Positions 1 to 10,655 of a stretch of 64,000 nucleotides of DNA are shown piece by piece. The notes under the pieces were generated by a model. The model was not told the origin of the DNA, did not search any database, and was given only the letters and a program-made list of their open reading frames with translations. Position 1 is the first letter of the stretch. Each line of letters begins with the position of its first letter. The stretch is from Cryptomeria japonica (Eukaryota; Streptophyta; Pinopsida; Cupressales; Cupressaceae). The position numbers and the translations under genes are program-made. The DNA lies in contig NC_081408.1 in NCBI RefSeq assembly GCF_030272615.1, positions 768,446,336 through 768,510,335 on the forward strand, written 5' to 3'.

Positions 1-1094
1 AACCAAAATGATAAGATGTTAGATTGCTTATGCTAAAATGCTCTCTAAAAATGTCTATAGCCTAAATGCATACAAGTTTTCAGGATCTGGATTATGAAGG
101 AATGGGCTCTATTTATAGGAAAAATGGAGCAATGGATGGCCAAGATTGAAGGGTTTAATCAAGGGTCAAGCTTGAAAGTTGGGGATCCATGTGCACAATT
201 AGCACCAATGAAATGGTGACAAGTGTCAACATAGGGTTGGGTTGAAAGAAGAGGTTGGAGGCATTAAAGGCCTGAGAAGACCTCATGGTTATCTAAAGGC
301 TAAGGGTCAAGTCTAAGTTAGGTTTACCCACTAGATTAGGAGTTAATTCAAGGATAAACCTTTGTGCAAATGATTAAGAGATAATCATGGTCAAAGCATT
401 AAAGGCTTGATGAGACCTTTGGGTTGGGTAGAGGTTGAGTCAAAACAAATGTTTTAACCATGTGGGAGGGTTTGAATTAACCATTAATGGTTATTGGAGA
501 CTTTGGGGATTAAGTGGTTGAAGGTTGGAAGCCTTCAATGGTTTTCAAAGACTTTAAGGGTTTTGGTGGTTGAAGGTTGAAAGCCTTTAATGGTTATCAA
601 AGACTTTTAGGCTTTGAGAAGTGACTCCATTTTGCTTAGGAATGTGACAAAGTTTAGAAGATGGTTTAGGCTAATTAGAAGTGATTAGAAGAATCTAGAA
701 GAGGATTAGATTTGCAAGTGGATTTGGTGGGTGAGGGAAAATAGGATTTTATTTAAAATAAAAATTCATTTATTTCAATAAATGTGTGCAAGTTGCATTT
801 GTAGGAAAATGCAAGTGGGGTGGGGATAATGATTTAAATAAATGTTTTATTTAATTTATTTAAAAGAAGAAAAAAGGATTTTAATTAAATAAATTGATTT
901 TATTTATTTAATTAATTGGATTTTGATTTTAATGAATGAATTAAAATAAATTGAATAATTTATTTAATTAATAGAAGAATGTTTAGAGATGAATTAATTA
1001 AATATTAATTTAATTAACTGATGGCTAGTGAATTTTTAATCAAATAAATAGCGAATATTTATTTAATTAAGCTGGACAGATTTGTGTGACTACA
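1..1094 (-). repeat. LTR of Tat-type Gypsy element (LTR A), cut by window edge
   Basis: This is the same family as the LTRs at 14506-15888 and 50366-51866, roughly 85% similar by eye to the former. Read on the minus strand it begins TGTAGTCACACAAATC at 1094. A TATAAATAG box lies at 117-109, the same relative place as in the other copies. About 350 bp of its 3' end should lie left of the window. The right flank is not a polypurine tract, so this is a solo LTR or the 5' LTR of an element lying leftwards. Inside, about 53 bp is imperfectly duplicated (514-566 and 567-619). Confidence 0.85.
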
Positions 1095-2891
1095 GGTATA
1101 ATATTTACTACTCCATTAGAGACAACTTTGTATCTGGAACAACAATATATGTTGCCTACCAGATAATCTAGGAGAACAAGTAGTATGACCTATGTAAGTT
1201 GCTCCAGAGTGAGCTAATGAAGAACTTAGCCAAAATCAAGCAAGACAAGAAACATCCGTTCAAATAATGAGCTTTGATCCAGTGTTTGTTTTTCTATTTC
1301 GTGAATGAAGTTTCAAGAGTTGGCCAAGTCTAATGGGTTTATGGCAGACTTGTGGGAGTAGAAATAAAGAACTATTATACAATGTCGGTGATACTTAGGC
1401 CCGAAAAAGTTGTTTTATGGGGTTATTTCAAGAAATTTCATAATGAAATACATGAAAGGGAGAGGATCCCTAGTCAGTAGTAGAGAAGTACCAAGATGCA
1501 ATTTTCTTCATGGTGGATACTAACCAATGCTTGATTGAAGCAATTGAGCCTAGAACTATATGGATCATGCCCATGGGGTATGAGGTAGATAAGCAAATAT
1601 TGGATCTATATGCTCAATACTTGTTAAGAAAATAGGTAGATCCCTCAGAAGAGAGATTTGGAACCTATGCTAAGAAGACCTTGAAGCTTCATAAGTAATT
1701 CTAGAAGCCAAAAATTCAGAGGAAAGTAAGGAAGGAAGTAGAGGCATATGCAGAAAGCATTGGGGTCACTAAGGAAGTTGTCTAGGAAGTAAGGAAGATA
1801 AACATCCTATTTGCAGAGGATCCTTTTAAGAAGAAAGCCAAATTGAAAGTCTCTTCTCCCAAGCCAAAGCCAACTAGGAGCTCTGCAGCCTCCTCCAGAT
1901 TTTCTAAACCAGTAAAATCTCCACCCAAGTCATCTGATGGTGAAGAAAAGAGGAAGAAAGTAAGGTTTGTGACTATGAAGGATGATGAGGAGACTGAGTT
2001 CAATGAAGAGGTGAATAAAATGAAGTCCAAGGGAACCAAAGCAACAAAAATCTCTAAGGACAAGCCCTTTGGTGGAGAAAAACCAAGAAAGAAGCCAAAA
2101 ACAAATTCCAACCAATCCGGGATGTCAGTTAAAGAGGTGGTGGAACCATTAGTAGTACAAGGTAATCTAAAGCCTCTTTTTTATTTTTATGACAAGTTTG
2201 ATGATGATGGGAAAAGAACTCTAGAGGAAGCTACAATTTAATATTTGAACATCTACAATAGGGCACTTATATAAATAATGTCAGAGATTCCAAAAGGTTT
2301 ATATGATATTCTGGAAATGAGAAGACAAACTGCTAAAGCTAAATATGAAAGACTGAAGGAATATGTAATAGTCAACATATGTTCGGTAATAGCAGTAGAA
2401 GAAATAAAAATAATAATCAAAGAAGCCCATTGAATTTTTAAAGGTAAAACTAGGATAAATAAGATTGTGATTAGGAAAGTGGATGAAGTAATAAAGGATA
2501 TTGACACAATCCTAAAGCCAATTTTGGAAAGGAATAAGATGTTGTCTCATATGCTTTGACATCACAAAAAGAGTAGCCCAAAGATGATCAAGCTAAGGTA
2601 AGTGCTTCGATAAAGGAAGATGAGTTGGATAAAGGTGAAGAGGAGACATGTAATGATAATGAGGATGAGGATACACAGAATCCACCGAATCAACCCATGG
2701 ATACAACGCCCTCAGTTGAGACTCAAGCTCTAGTTGTTGATGATGCAGACCTTAAAGAGGTCAAGACAAAACTAGATGCATAAGATAAAAAGGATGTAGC
2801 ACAAGACACTGTAGATGATGTGAAATATTTTCTGGAAAAGGACAAGTAAAATTTTGATGATCCGACATTGTCCCAAGGTCCAATTAACTTG

Positions 2892-2972
<81 letters not shown>

Positions 2973-3630
2973 TCAGAAGCTAAATCTAGCATCACTTGCA
3001 CAAGCTAAGGCAAGAGAAGAGATCTTAAAGTCTCACATAGAGGATAGTGAACTTGTGAGTCTTGCATCCGGTACTCTGGAGAAATAATGCCTACATTTCA
3101 AAAGGATACATCTAATTCCCCTTCTGATCAGCTGAAAATTTTGATCATTTTGGAGAAGTTTGTTGAGGTGAAGGTCTGCAATGAATTTAATGCTAAAAGG
3201 CTCAGGACATTAAAAAGAACGATTGTCAATGATAAAGTTACATTAGATACTTGTATTAAGAGTATTGAAGATACATTATTTGAAGGTGGTAACATTTATA
3301 AATCATGTCTATCATTGTCAAAATTCACTAAGAATATTGAGAAGAAGTCCAAGGAACATGAGAAGTAATTAGCCGATATATCTCAGTCATTTGATCCCTT
3401 GTCAGTTTCTGTGAGTAGTCAAGAAGATTAGGTAATGTCCTTACTGGACAAAATCAAGAGTTTGAACCATGACAAGGAGATGATTATTGGTAGAGTTAGT
3501 GAACTTCGAAGTCATATCACTCCCAAGTTAGACACATTGCTCAGGATGCTCAAGCTACCAATGAACCGTCCAATCTCAAATCAACAAAGCTACAAGCATA
3601 CCTTTTCAGTGGTCTTATATATGTTCTAGA
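1095..3630 (+). pseudogene. decayed 3' ORF (env-like, coiled-coil) of a Sirevirus-like Copia element
   Basis: Open stretches at 1843-2241, 3087-3368 and 3435-3629, with readable protein-like sequence between them, appear to be fragments of one long gene broken by many stops and frameshifts. The segment at 1843-2241 is very rich in Lys, Ser and Pro (SSPKPKPTRSS, then KPRKKPK); later parts are Lys/Glu-rich and heptad-like. No RT, RNase H or integrase motif is present. Position just upstream of two polypurine tracts and a Copia LTR fits the extra ORF that Sireviruses carry between pol and the 3' LTR. Family and role are inferred from context, not from a recognised domain. The pol part was lost or lies beyond LTR A. 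Confidence 0.5.
2893..2970. repeat. compound microsatellite (CT)n(CA)n
   Basis: About 42 bp of CT repeats pass directly into about 36 bp of CA repeats. The tract lies inside the decayed env-like ORF and creates open frames on both strands (Ser-Leu, His-Thr, Arg-Glu and Val-Cys runs) that are artefacts. Confidence 0.97.
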
Positions 3631-3781
3631 GTATCTTAAGAAGGGCTAGGATAGCCATTTGGGCACTTTTGTAGATATCTTCAATTTTTTTTACGGTAGT
3701 AGATCTGTGTATATATGCCACTGTATATAGTGTCTTGTGTAATTTTTTTGGCATCTAGATCCCTACCTTTGCCATTGATGT

Positions 3782-3937
3782 CAAAGGGGGGAGTGTAGAG
3801 CAGTGAAAAATGTTGTATTCATCTTAGAGGGAGTTCCAAAATTTTGAGATTTTTAGTTTTGGAGTGTATATATGTTGGTACTGATTCCAACACAGTCATT
3901 TTTCACTAAGTGTTTCTATCAATGCCAAAGGGGGAGA
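3782..3937 (+). promoter_or_regulatory. two polypurine tracts before the 3' LTR
   Basis: CAAAGGGGGGAG near 3782 and AAAGGGGGAGA at 3927-3937 lie 145 bp apart. The second ends one base before the TGTTGGC start of the LTR and would prime plus-strand DNA synthesis. Repetition of this purine signature is described for Sireviruses, which is the main reason for that assignment. Confidence 0.75.
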
Positions 3938-3938
3938 T

Positions 3939-5099
3939 TGTTGGCAAGAGACACTGTGTAGGTCATCAAATGTTGTTATTGATGACAACTCTAGTCAGAG
4001 ATCCTATCCACAGTGTGTGATCTGATTTTACTAGAAGTCGAAATGAAGATTTGGTTGAGTCTGGTGAGTTAGAACAATGCATCCGACATAATACAATATT
4101 TTGGTTGGCATTTCATTTATGTTGAGTATTTTGTGTTGTAGAGCTAGAGGAAGATAGTTAAATGTCTAGAGTACCTTAGTCCAGAATCTTAGCTTCTAAT
4201 GATGACTGTTGTGTGAGTTAGAAAATCCGATGTACAGGTTTTTGGGTTGAACAATGTGGTATGGTCGTTTTGAGTAGTTGATCATTGTGTGGAATTGATG
4301 GAGTAATTTTGGTGATTATTTTTGTGATCGAGGATGTTTAGCTGACATCTAGAAAGTGTGTGGACAATTCTTTTTGGTTTGCTTTTGCATTAAAGTTCGG
4401 ATTGAGCCAACTATGTATGCACATTTCATTATTTGGATAGTGTTCTTGAAGGTGACATGTAGAAGACTTAATCTCATGTTGTGGATATAAAAGACCGATG
4501 GATATGATCATTTTTTATATCGGTGAATGTGTGGAAAGTGTTTGTGATCAATTGTGTGTAGTTTCATGTGCGCAAGTGAAGGATTTGTGCTCCAGAATAT
4601 TGTTGAATAGTGGAATAGAGTAGTATAGCAGAGCAGTGAGAGATTGAGTGTTTTGTGCTTAACCGAAACTGTATCTTGGCATTTGTAGATGCTTTTTTTT
4701 TTTTTTTCAGTTTAGACATTTCAATTATCTTTTGTAAAAGATATTGTAAGATAGTGAGTCTTCCTAGGGTTGTAGCCCTTGATATTTTGAGCAGTGAGCT
4801 CTAGGTAGTGTGCTTGAATGCATGTGAATTCCCAATGTAATATTTTTATTCTTTTGCAGAGTATATTTATATTGCGGGTCTCATCCCCACTGTGCTTTTT
4901 CCCTTAATTGAATTTTCCACGTATAAAATCTGGTGTTATGGTGTTTTTGTTGATTACTTTGTCTTTTTGCATCTTTCATTTGTTCATTTGCATTAAGTGG
5001 TTGAAAGACCAAGTTTATAAAGTTAAAAATTGTAGAACACTGATCCACCCTCTCCCACCTGCTCCCCCACACCCCCCCTCTTAGTGTTCCCTGATTCCA
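3939..5099 (+). repeat. 3' LTR of the Sirevirus-like Copia element
   Basis: It starts TGTTGGCAAGAGACAC directly after a polypurine tract and ends ...GATTCCA (about 1161 bp). A TATAAAAG box lies at 4486-4493. The 3' third carries a segment shared with the other Copia LTRs here: TTTTGAGCAGTGAGCTCTAG around 4785, then CTTTTTCCC and TTTTCCACGT at 4895-4922, and a C-rich stretch before the end. No second copy is present, so no target duplication can be tested. Confidence 0.85.
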
Positions 5100-7080
5100 A
5101 TAGTTACTAATGCTTTTTCATGGTTGAGATCTCACATAGTGACTTGCACTAGACAAAGACTCATCACGAACTTGCACTAGATAAAGATTCATCATTACAT
5201 CTATATGGAACTTGATCACATTGTGTACTCACATCATATAAATATTTGTCACTTTTTCACATTACTTGGTGGTTGATCATATTACATATTGACATTATGT
5301 GGAAATCTAGCACACTATCACATTGCATGAAAATTGATCAAAGCACCAAATTGCATTGCATAGAATATTGATCACATTGCCTACATCACATAGAAAACTA
5401 TTATAGTACCACATCAGATGAAATTTCTATTGCATAGACATACACAAAACCATATCATATTGCCACATCACACATAATATTTTTATATCACTTTTCATAC
5501 AAGACAAAATTTTAACCCTTCTTTATCCTTTCTTCTAATTTTTAACGCTTTTTTGGAAAACAATTTTTTTTATTAATATAAAGCACAAAGAATAAAGATC
5601 AAACATCCCAAAATAGGGAATATGAGATGGTATGGTTGTATATTCAACCAAAAAAAATAAAAAAATTAGGGTGACCAAGAAATTGCACATCAATGTTAAC
5701 ATCATTATTTGCCTAAATTTTTCTAATCATTAAATCCATGGTAGCTTTTTTCTCAACAACAATATTCTCCTTTTTTTTTAACAAAATAGTTTACAATAAA
5801 GAATAAACAACTCAAAACGAACTGCAAGAAACAAAAAAAAAGGATCATAAATTAGCAACAACATTACCAACATAATCTATTATCAATAATTAAAAGAAAA
5901 CATAAATATCAACTAATCTTAAAGCCTTTATAACAACCTCTATGAGCCAGATCACTGAATCAAACATAAGAATAACATCAACTGTACAAAATAACATTAA
6001 CTTGAATGGATTTCATTTTTTCATTCTTATTTTAACTTTTAACATTTAACTTTTTTATTAATGAGAAGTATCTTCGTGTACCACTAGATTACATTTTAAC
6101 CGGGTGCAAATTTTTTATGTTTACCATATTCAACTGTTAATACATGAGGTTAATCCTCTAAAAAGATCTTGAATGATCATCTTAGAAGTACCTAGCACAT
6201 CGAGAATACAGCAGGGCATGCAAACTCAATGACATGAAGGTACATCTTTTTAAAGGCAAGAAGGTGGAAAATAGAATGGAAGACCACTTTTATTTCTAGA
6301 TACTCTTTGGCAGCCATGGCAAGAAAGTGTGGATTTTGTGAGTTGGATACAATTTTTGGATTTGATTGTGTACAAGTTTTTTATTGCACACTAATAAAGT
6401 AAGCAATTTATAACTTTTTAAAAGCTCGTACATAAAAATAAAGTAAACACTTTCTGAGTTTGATTGTGTGCAAGCTTTTAAAAAAGCTTACACAAAATAA
6501 TATTTATTCACTTTTCTGATCTACAATTCCATTTTCCACAATCTATACTAATATTCAATAATTTCTTCTAGATTTGATTGTGTATGCTAATTTTTATTTT
6601 AAACTATTTACGTCATTTTCCTGACCTACCATTCCATTTATTTTCTATGATGTGGGACATTTATGCTAAGTAGAATAATTTGATTCATGAAAGAAAGATT
6701 TAAACAGTGATGTGAACATCCAACGGCTCATAGTAGTCCAAGTTTGTGCAAAAGGCACGTGACACACTTCTAGCACTAAGATCGAACTGCCATGTGAACT
6801 CATAGTTGTAGACTTGTTATGGACAGAGAGTTTAGAATATTGGATTTGATTTGATTTGATTCACAAGAGTTTACTGTTCACTGTTCAGCAGTGAGTGTAC
6901 GCTCTGAATTATCCTTCTGCATCGTCTTTGACAGTGTAGCTGTATTCCACTATCCAAGTTAGGTTTTATATTTTATTGAATAAGCTTTCTGTGGTCACAT
7001 TTGCACGCCTTGAGCAAGCAATTATTATAAATTATTGCAACTTTATTCAATATTTAAAAAATACTAAAATGTTGGTGGTA
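5100..7080. other. AT-rich noncoding stretch
   Basis: No ORF or domain was recognised. From about 5195 to 5480 there are degenerate direct repeats built on CACATTGCAT and TTGATCACATTG. Between 6360 and 6600 the phrase TTTGATTGTGT recurs three times, and 6466-6494 can fold into a hairpin (TGTG-AAGCTTTT against AAAAGCTT-CACA). This may be remnant transposon DNA, but no termini were found. Confidence 0.5.
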
Positions 7081-7305
7081 CAGATGTGCTCGAGTATCTA
7101 ATGTAGCACAATTGTATGGTGTTAACTGCAAGCGCAACGTACACCATGGTTAATGGCGCAGTGGAGTTATGGTTAATGGTTCCTCGTCTTTCCTATTCCC
7201 AGCTATCACATCGTCTGTTGTTGATGTTGACGTTGATAAAAGTGCTTGATTATCAAGTGTAGCATACATGTGTGGCGTTAAACCGCAAGCACAATGTACA
7301 CCGAT
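7081..7305. repeat. imperfect tandem duplication, period about 156 bp
   Basis: Segments 7081-7144 and 7237-7301 align over about 65 bp, both ending CAATGTACACC or CAACGTACACC. Each is followed by TTGTTGATGTTGA. The block lies just left of the truncated end of element T1 and is not part of the pol gene. Confidence 0.7.
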
Positions 7306-7377
7306 AACATGGTCTATTGTTGATGTTGAGGCATCCAATCCATCAACTATGGGTGGTCTCATTGCATCCCATCATGC

Positions 7378-7838
7378 CTTGTAAAAGTTGTCTTGTGTTG
7401 ATCCTTTGGTGCGATCTTGATCTGATTGTATCCGGAAAAGCCATCCATGAGTGAAAGCATAGCATGTCTTGCTGTTAGGTCCACTATTATGTCGATGTTG
7501 GGTAGGGGGAAGTCATCTTTAGGACATGCTTGGTTCAGATCTCTGAAGTCAGTACATATGCGAATGCCCCCATTCGGTTTACCGACAGGCACAGTATTGG
7601 AGATCCAATTGGCATAATCAATTGGTCTTATGTAACCAACATCCAAAAGTTTCTTAAGCTCTGCTTTGACTAGGACTACAATCTAGGGATGCATCTTTCG
7701 AAGCTTCTGCTTGACAGATTTAGCTCCTTCTGCCACTATGAGGTGATGCATTACTAAATCCGGATCGAGACCAGGCATGTCTGCATATGACCATGCGAAG
7801 TTGATCTGGCGTTTCTTGAAGAATTCAACAAACTTGGG
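7378..7838 (-). pseudogene. reverse transcriptase, N-terminal fragment (T1)
   Basis: It matches the start of RT in T3: ADMPGLDPDLVMHHL, then ELKKLLDVGYIRPIDYA, GGIRICTDFRDLN, DDFPLPNIDIIVD and LMDGFSGYNQI. The first catalytic Asp region (LMDGFSGYNQI) is present, but the match stops after HKTTFT, so the YVDD box and the thumb are missing. In-frame stops occur at the border with the upstream linker (7839-7841) and after KMHP. It is in the same frame as the protease and linker upstream, so decay here is by point mutation plus truncation. It would have copied the element's RNA into DNA. Confidence 0.85.
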
Positions 7839-8987
7839 CTACTCCTCTAGAGTCAAAAGAGATGCCAGATGTATGTGGTGAGGAGCTTCAGGAGTCCCCA
7901 CATTGTATTCTTTGGTTTCCTCGATCAGAATCGTTGATCTGTCCTGCTGTGTACTAGAGGGGAGAATGTCAAACCCTTCATACTCAAGTGCCTCAGAGAG
8001 GTTTTCACCCTTGGATTCGCTCTTTCCTTTTACTTTTGAAGAATCAAATAGTGTCACAGTGTGGTTTTCACTGGAAGATCCATGTTTTATTGTTATATTT
8101 TTGCAGCTGAAAGGTTTGGCATCCGTCCCAAAGTATGTTGTGCTATTGAGTTCTATGGCGAATCCAGCTTTATGATCCTCGCTTGGTATGTTATCCCTTA
8201 ATTCCAAGAAGTCAATGATTGTCTCATTGTTTTGGAAGTGGTCAAGGCATGGGGGGTTAGGTTGGTTCCACTCGATGAGTTCAGGATGGATAATTGGCAT
8301 TATCGCATCGATCAGGTTAAGTTCATGAGATGTTTCAGTGAGGGTTAAGACATTATGGGTGAGGTTGTCGATGGTACTCTCCCTGTCAGAATCGGGCATA
8401 GGATGTGACATAGGGTCTGTGGAAGATGATTCTAGTTCAGGAACCCAAGTGGTCTTTATCTGTGCTTCTTCGTAAACAGGGATGTCTTTGCGAGGTGGAG
8501 GTAGTGATGTGTCTTCCTCATCTGAAGTATTCAGGTTTACTGAATCAAACTCCCACTCGTGTGAGTCAGTTTCTGAGTCACTATCCATGATCTGGTTTTT
8601 ATAACATACTAGGATATTGTTTGAGCTAAATACTGTAGGTGTGATCGGCTGATGTATCTTTGTAGATGTAACGATCTGTGCTGCAGGAAGAATTATGGAG
8701 ATCAATGAATCTGACATAGGAAGTACTGATGTTGTTGACTCTATTGCTTCTGTTGGAATTGTCAATTTTGTTGACACGGCTGGAAATTCAGATATAGTGG
8801 TTGCTGCTAAGGATGCTTTTGAGGTTATTGTTTTAACTGGTGGAGTGATGGGGGGTACTACTTTGATAATCAAAGGTGACCTCTTGGTAACAGGCTGATA
8901 TAGCGGTTTGCTGGGTTTCCCTTTGAATCTGAGTTTAGGGAAGATCTCTTTTTGAAAGCCTAAGCCTGTGTTATCTTTAGACTTCAT
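7839..8987 (-). pseudogene. acidic/Ser-Thr-rich linker between protease and RT (T1)
   Basis: An open stretch of 382 codons is collinear with 57596-58771 of T3. It has a Thr/Ile/Pro-rich N-terminal part, then DSETDSHEWEFDSVNLNTSD and DEEDTSLPPPRKDIPVY, an acidic segment conserved in both copies. It ends at an in-frame TAG immediately before RT. One stop codon separates it from the G-patch segment upstream, in the same frame. No enzyme motif was recognised. It is a piece of the polyprotein, not a separate gene. Confidence 0.75.
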
Positions 8988-9884
8988 TTATGTCGGCAGT
9001 GGCTCATGTCGTCCTTGCTTGCAAAGTCCTAAGGCACTTTGACCATCATAACCCATTCTTTGCATAATGAGCAGGCCTTTTCCATATTGATCTGTAGGAA
9101 GCTTAGCTTGTGGGATGTCCATGGTGATAGGATCTTTATAGATCCATTCTGCTAAGTCCTCATCTTGGGTCTCTTCTTCTTGACTCTTTCCAAGGATGAA
9201 AGGTGTCAAAGTGCATGTTGGTGTGACTGCTGATGTATGGAGTACCTGCTGAGGTTTACCATGAGTTCTGGGAGAAGTGGGCATTTGTCCAACACAAAAT
9301 AGTTGGCTTAGGTTGTATTCTGCAAGACCTTCCTCTGCGACTTTCATTTTGAGCTTCTCTTGCTTGGGTATAATAGTGTTCAAACTGGAAAGAGAGGCTG
9401 GACTTACATATGAGGTGGATGAGATGGCTTCTCTATTGTTGGGAACAGTAATATCTAGTTGATTTATGTTATGACAATATGCAAAAGGATTTGCATCGCC
9501 CAGGATTGTGATCTCTACACCGTTATGTGGGAACTTGATACATTGATGGTAAGTGGATGGAACGGCTTGCATGGCGTGTATCCAAGGTCTTCCCAACAAT
9601 AAATTATATGGCAGAGGAAGGTCCAGAATCTGATATATGATATGCTTCACCACAGGGCCCACTCGGATTGGTAGCACCACTGCTCCTTTGGATGAGCGCT
9701 CTGCATCATCATAAGCTTTGATTGTGATCTTCTTGCGGAGATCCACTTATTCAATTGCATATCCCAGAGCCGTGACTAACTATAGTGTACAAATATTCAG
9801 GCCTGCTCCATTATCGATCAAGACTCGCTTGATCCTATGCTGGTTGATAAATCCTTCAATATGAAGTGAAGCGTTATGCGGTTG
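8988..9884 (-). pseudogene. aspartic protease and G-patch-like segment (T1)
   Basis: The protease core lies near 9800-9850 with the active-site sequence VLIDNGAGLN (Asp-Asn-Gly rather than the common Asp-Thr/Ser-Gly). It is followed by KKITIKAYDDAERSS, then LPIRVGPVVKHI and LLLGRPWIHAMQAVPS, typical of Tat proteases. At the C-terminal end, GLLIMQRMGYDGQSALG and KQGRHEPL look like a G-patch. In-frame stops break the 9747-9884 part. The domain would cut the Gag-Pol polyprotein inside the virus-like particle. Confidence 0.8.
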
Positions 9885-10298
9885 CTAGAAGGATGAATTG
9901 TCACTTTTGAAAAAAGTGAGACAAGGGGATGCTTTTAGAATTCCAACCATGGCTTGGAACTGATCTGTATTCAAGTTAGCAGGGACTGATGCCTCTTGGA
10001 GGGCTTGGTCCAAGATTGTTTTATGAGATAGAGACAGGCGCAATAGCTTTAAGATGGAGATAAGTGCGGGAGTTTTATTTAATTGATCCACAAGGTTATA
10101 CTGCTTTGGGATTGAGGTGGTACCTTGTGAAGCTGCTTTTATGGTAACTTTACCGCGACGTGTAACAACATTGCACTCAGAATTGGGTAGATTTTTGATG
10201 ATAATGGTGGCAACTTGTTCACTGACATCATATAGGTGATTTACCGTGTAATTATATGTTGCTTGCGTACAATCCGTGGTATCAGTGTTTCTTCTGGT
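9885..10298 (-). pseudogene. Gag-protease junction segment (T1)
   Basis: It aligns with 56300-56720 of T3 (NHLYDVSEQVATIIIKNLPN, YNLVDQLNKTPALISILKLL, LDQALQEASVPANLNTDQFQ). The open frame formally extends to 10331, but the codons from about 10298 upward are antisense of the primer-binding site and were added by the inversion, so the apparent ATG start is an artefact. Confidence 0.8.
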
Positions 10299-10304
10299 AT
10301 CATT

Positions 10305-10330
10305 TGGTGAACCCGATGTCAATCCAAGCA
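10305..10330 (+). promoter_or_regulatory. primer-binding site of T1 (tRNA-Trp type, mutated)
   Basis: TGGTGAACCCGATGTCAATC matches the T3 site with a few changes. It marks the start of the leader but is now detached from its LTR by the inversion. Confidence 0.8.
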
Positions 10331-10390
10331 CCCAAAAACTATTTATTTTTTACCAATAACATGTTTGAATGTTGAATTTGACACACAGGT

Positions 10391-10655
10391 TGCGCTTTAG
10401 CGCTATTGATCACATTGTAGCGCTATTGAAACTTGTTGTTATAGCACTATTGTTCTTACAATAGTGCTATTGTACCAAGTTTAGCGCTATTGACATTGTT
10501 TGAGCGCTTTTGACCTTGTTTTGGTGCTATTGACCATATGTTTGAGCGCTTTTGTCCTTTCTGTCAATATTGTTCTTTTAGCGCTTTTGTCATAGGAAAA
10601 ACGTGCTTCTGTTAAACTAGCACTTCTGTTTTCACACAGACTAGCGCTATTGTAA
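10391..10655 (+). repeat. TTTAGCGCTATTG motif array in T1 leader
   Basis: About 11 imperfect units, roughly every 20-25 bp, vary around TTTAGCGCTATTGAC and TGAGCGCTTTTGACC. The core TAGCGCTA is a perfect palindrome. A similar array lies at the same place in T3 and, with a different suffix, in T2. Confidence 0.85.

Noticed and set aside
1-1094. LTR A as the 3' LTR of T1
   Set aside because: The sequence to its right is not a polypurine tract and belongs to a Copia element; T1 ends in RT 6 kb away.
10391-10655. CRISPR-like array
   Set aside because: Units are short, degenerate and irregularly spaced inside a plant retrotransposon leader; spacers are not unique sequences of fixed length.
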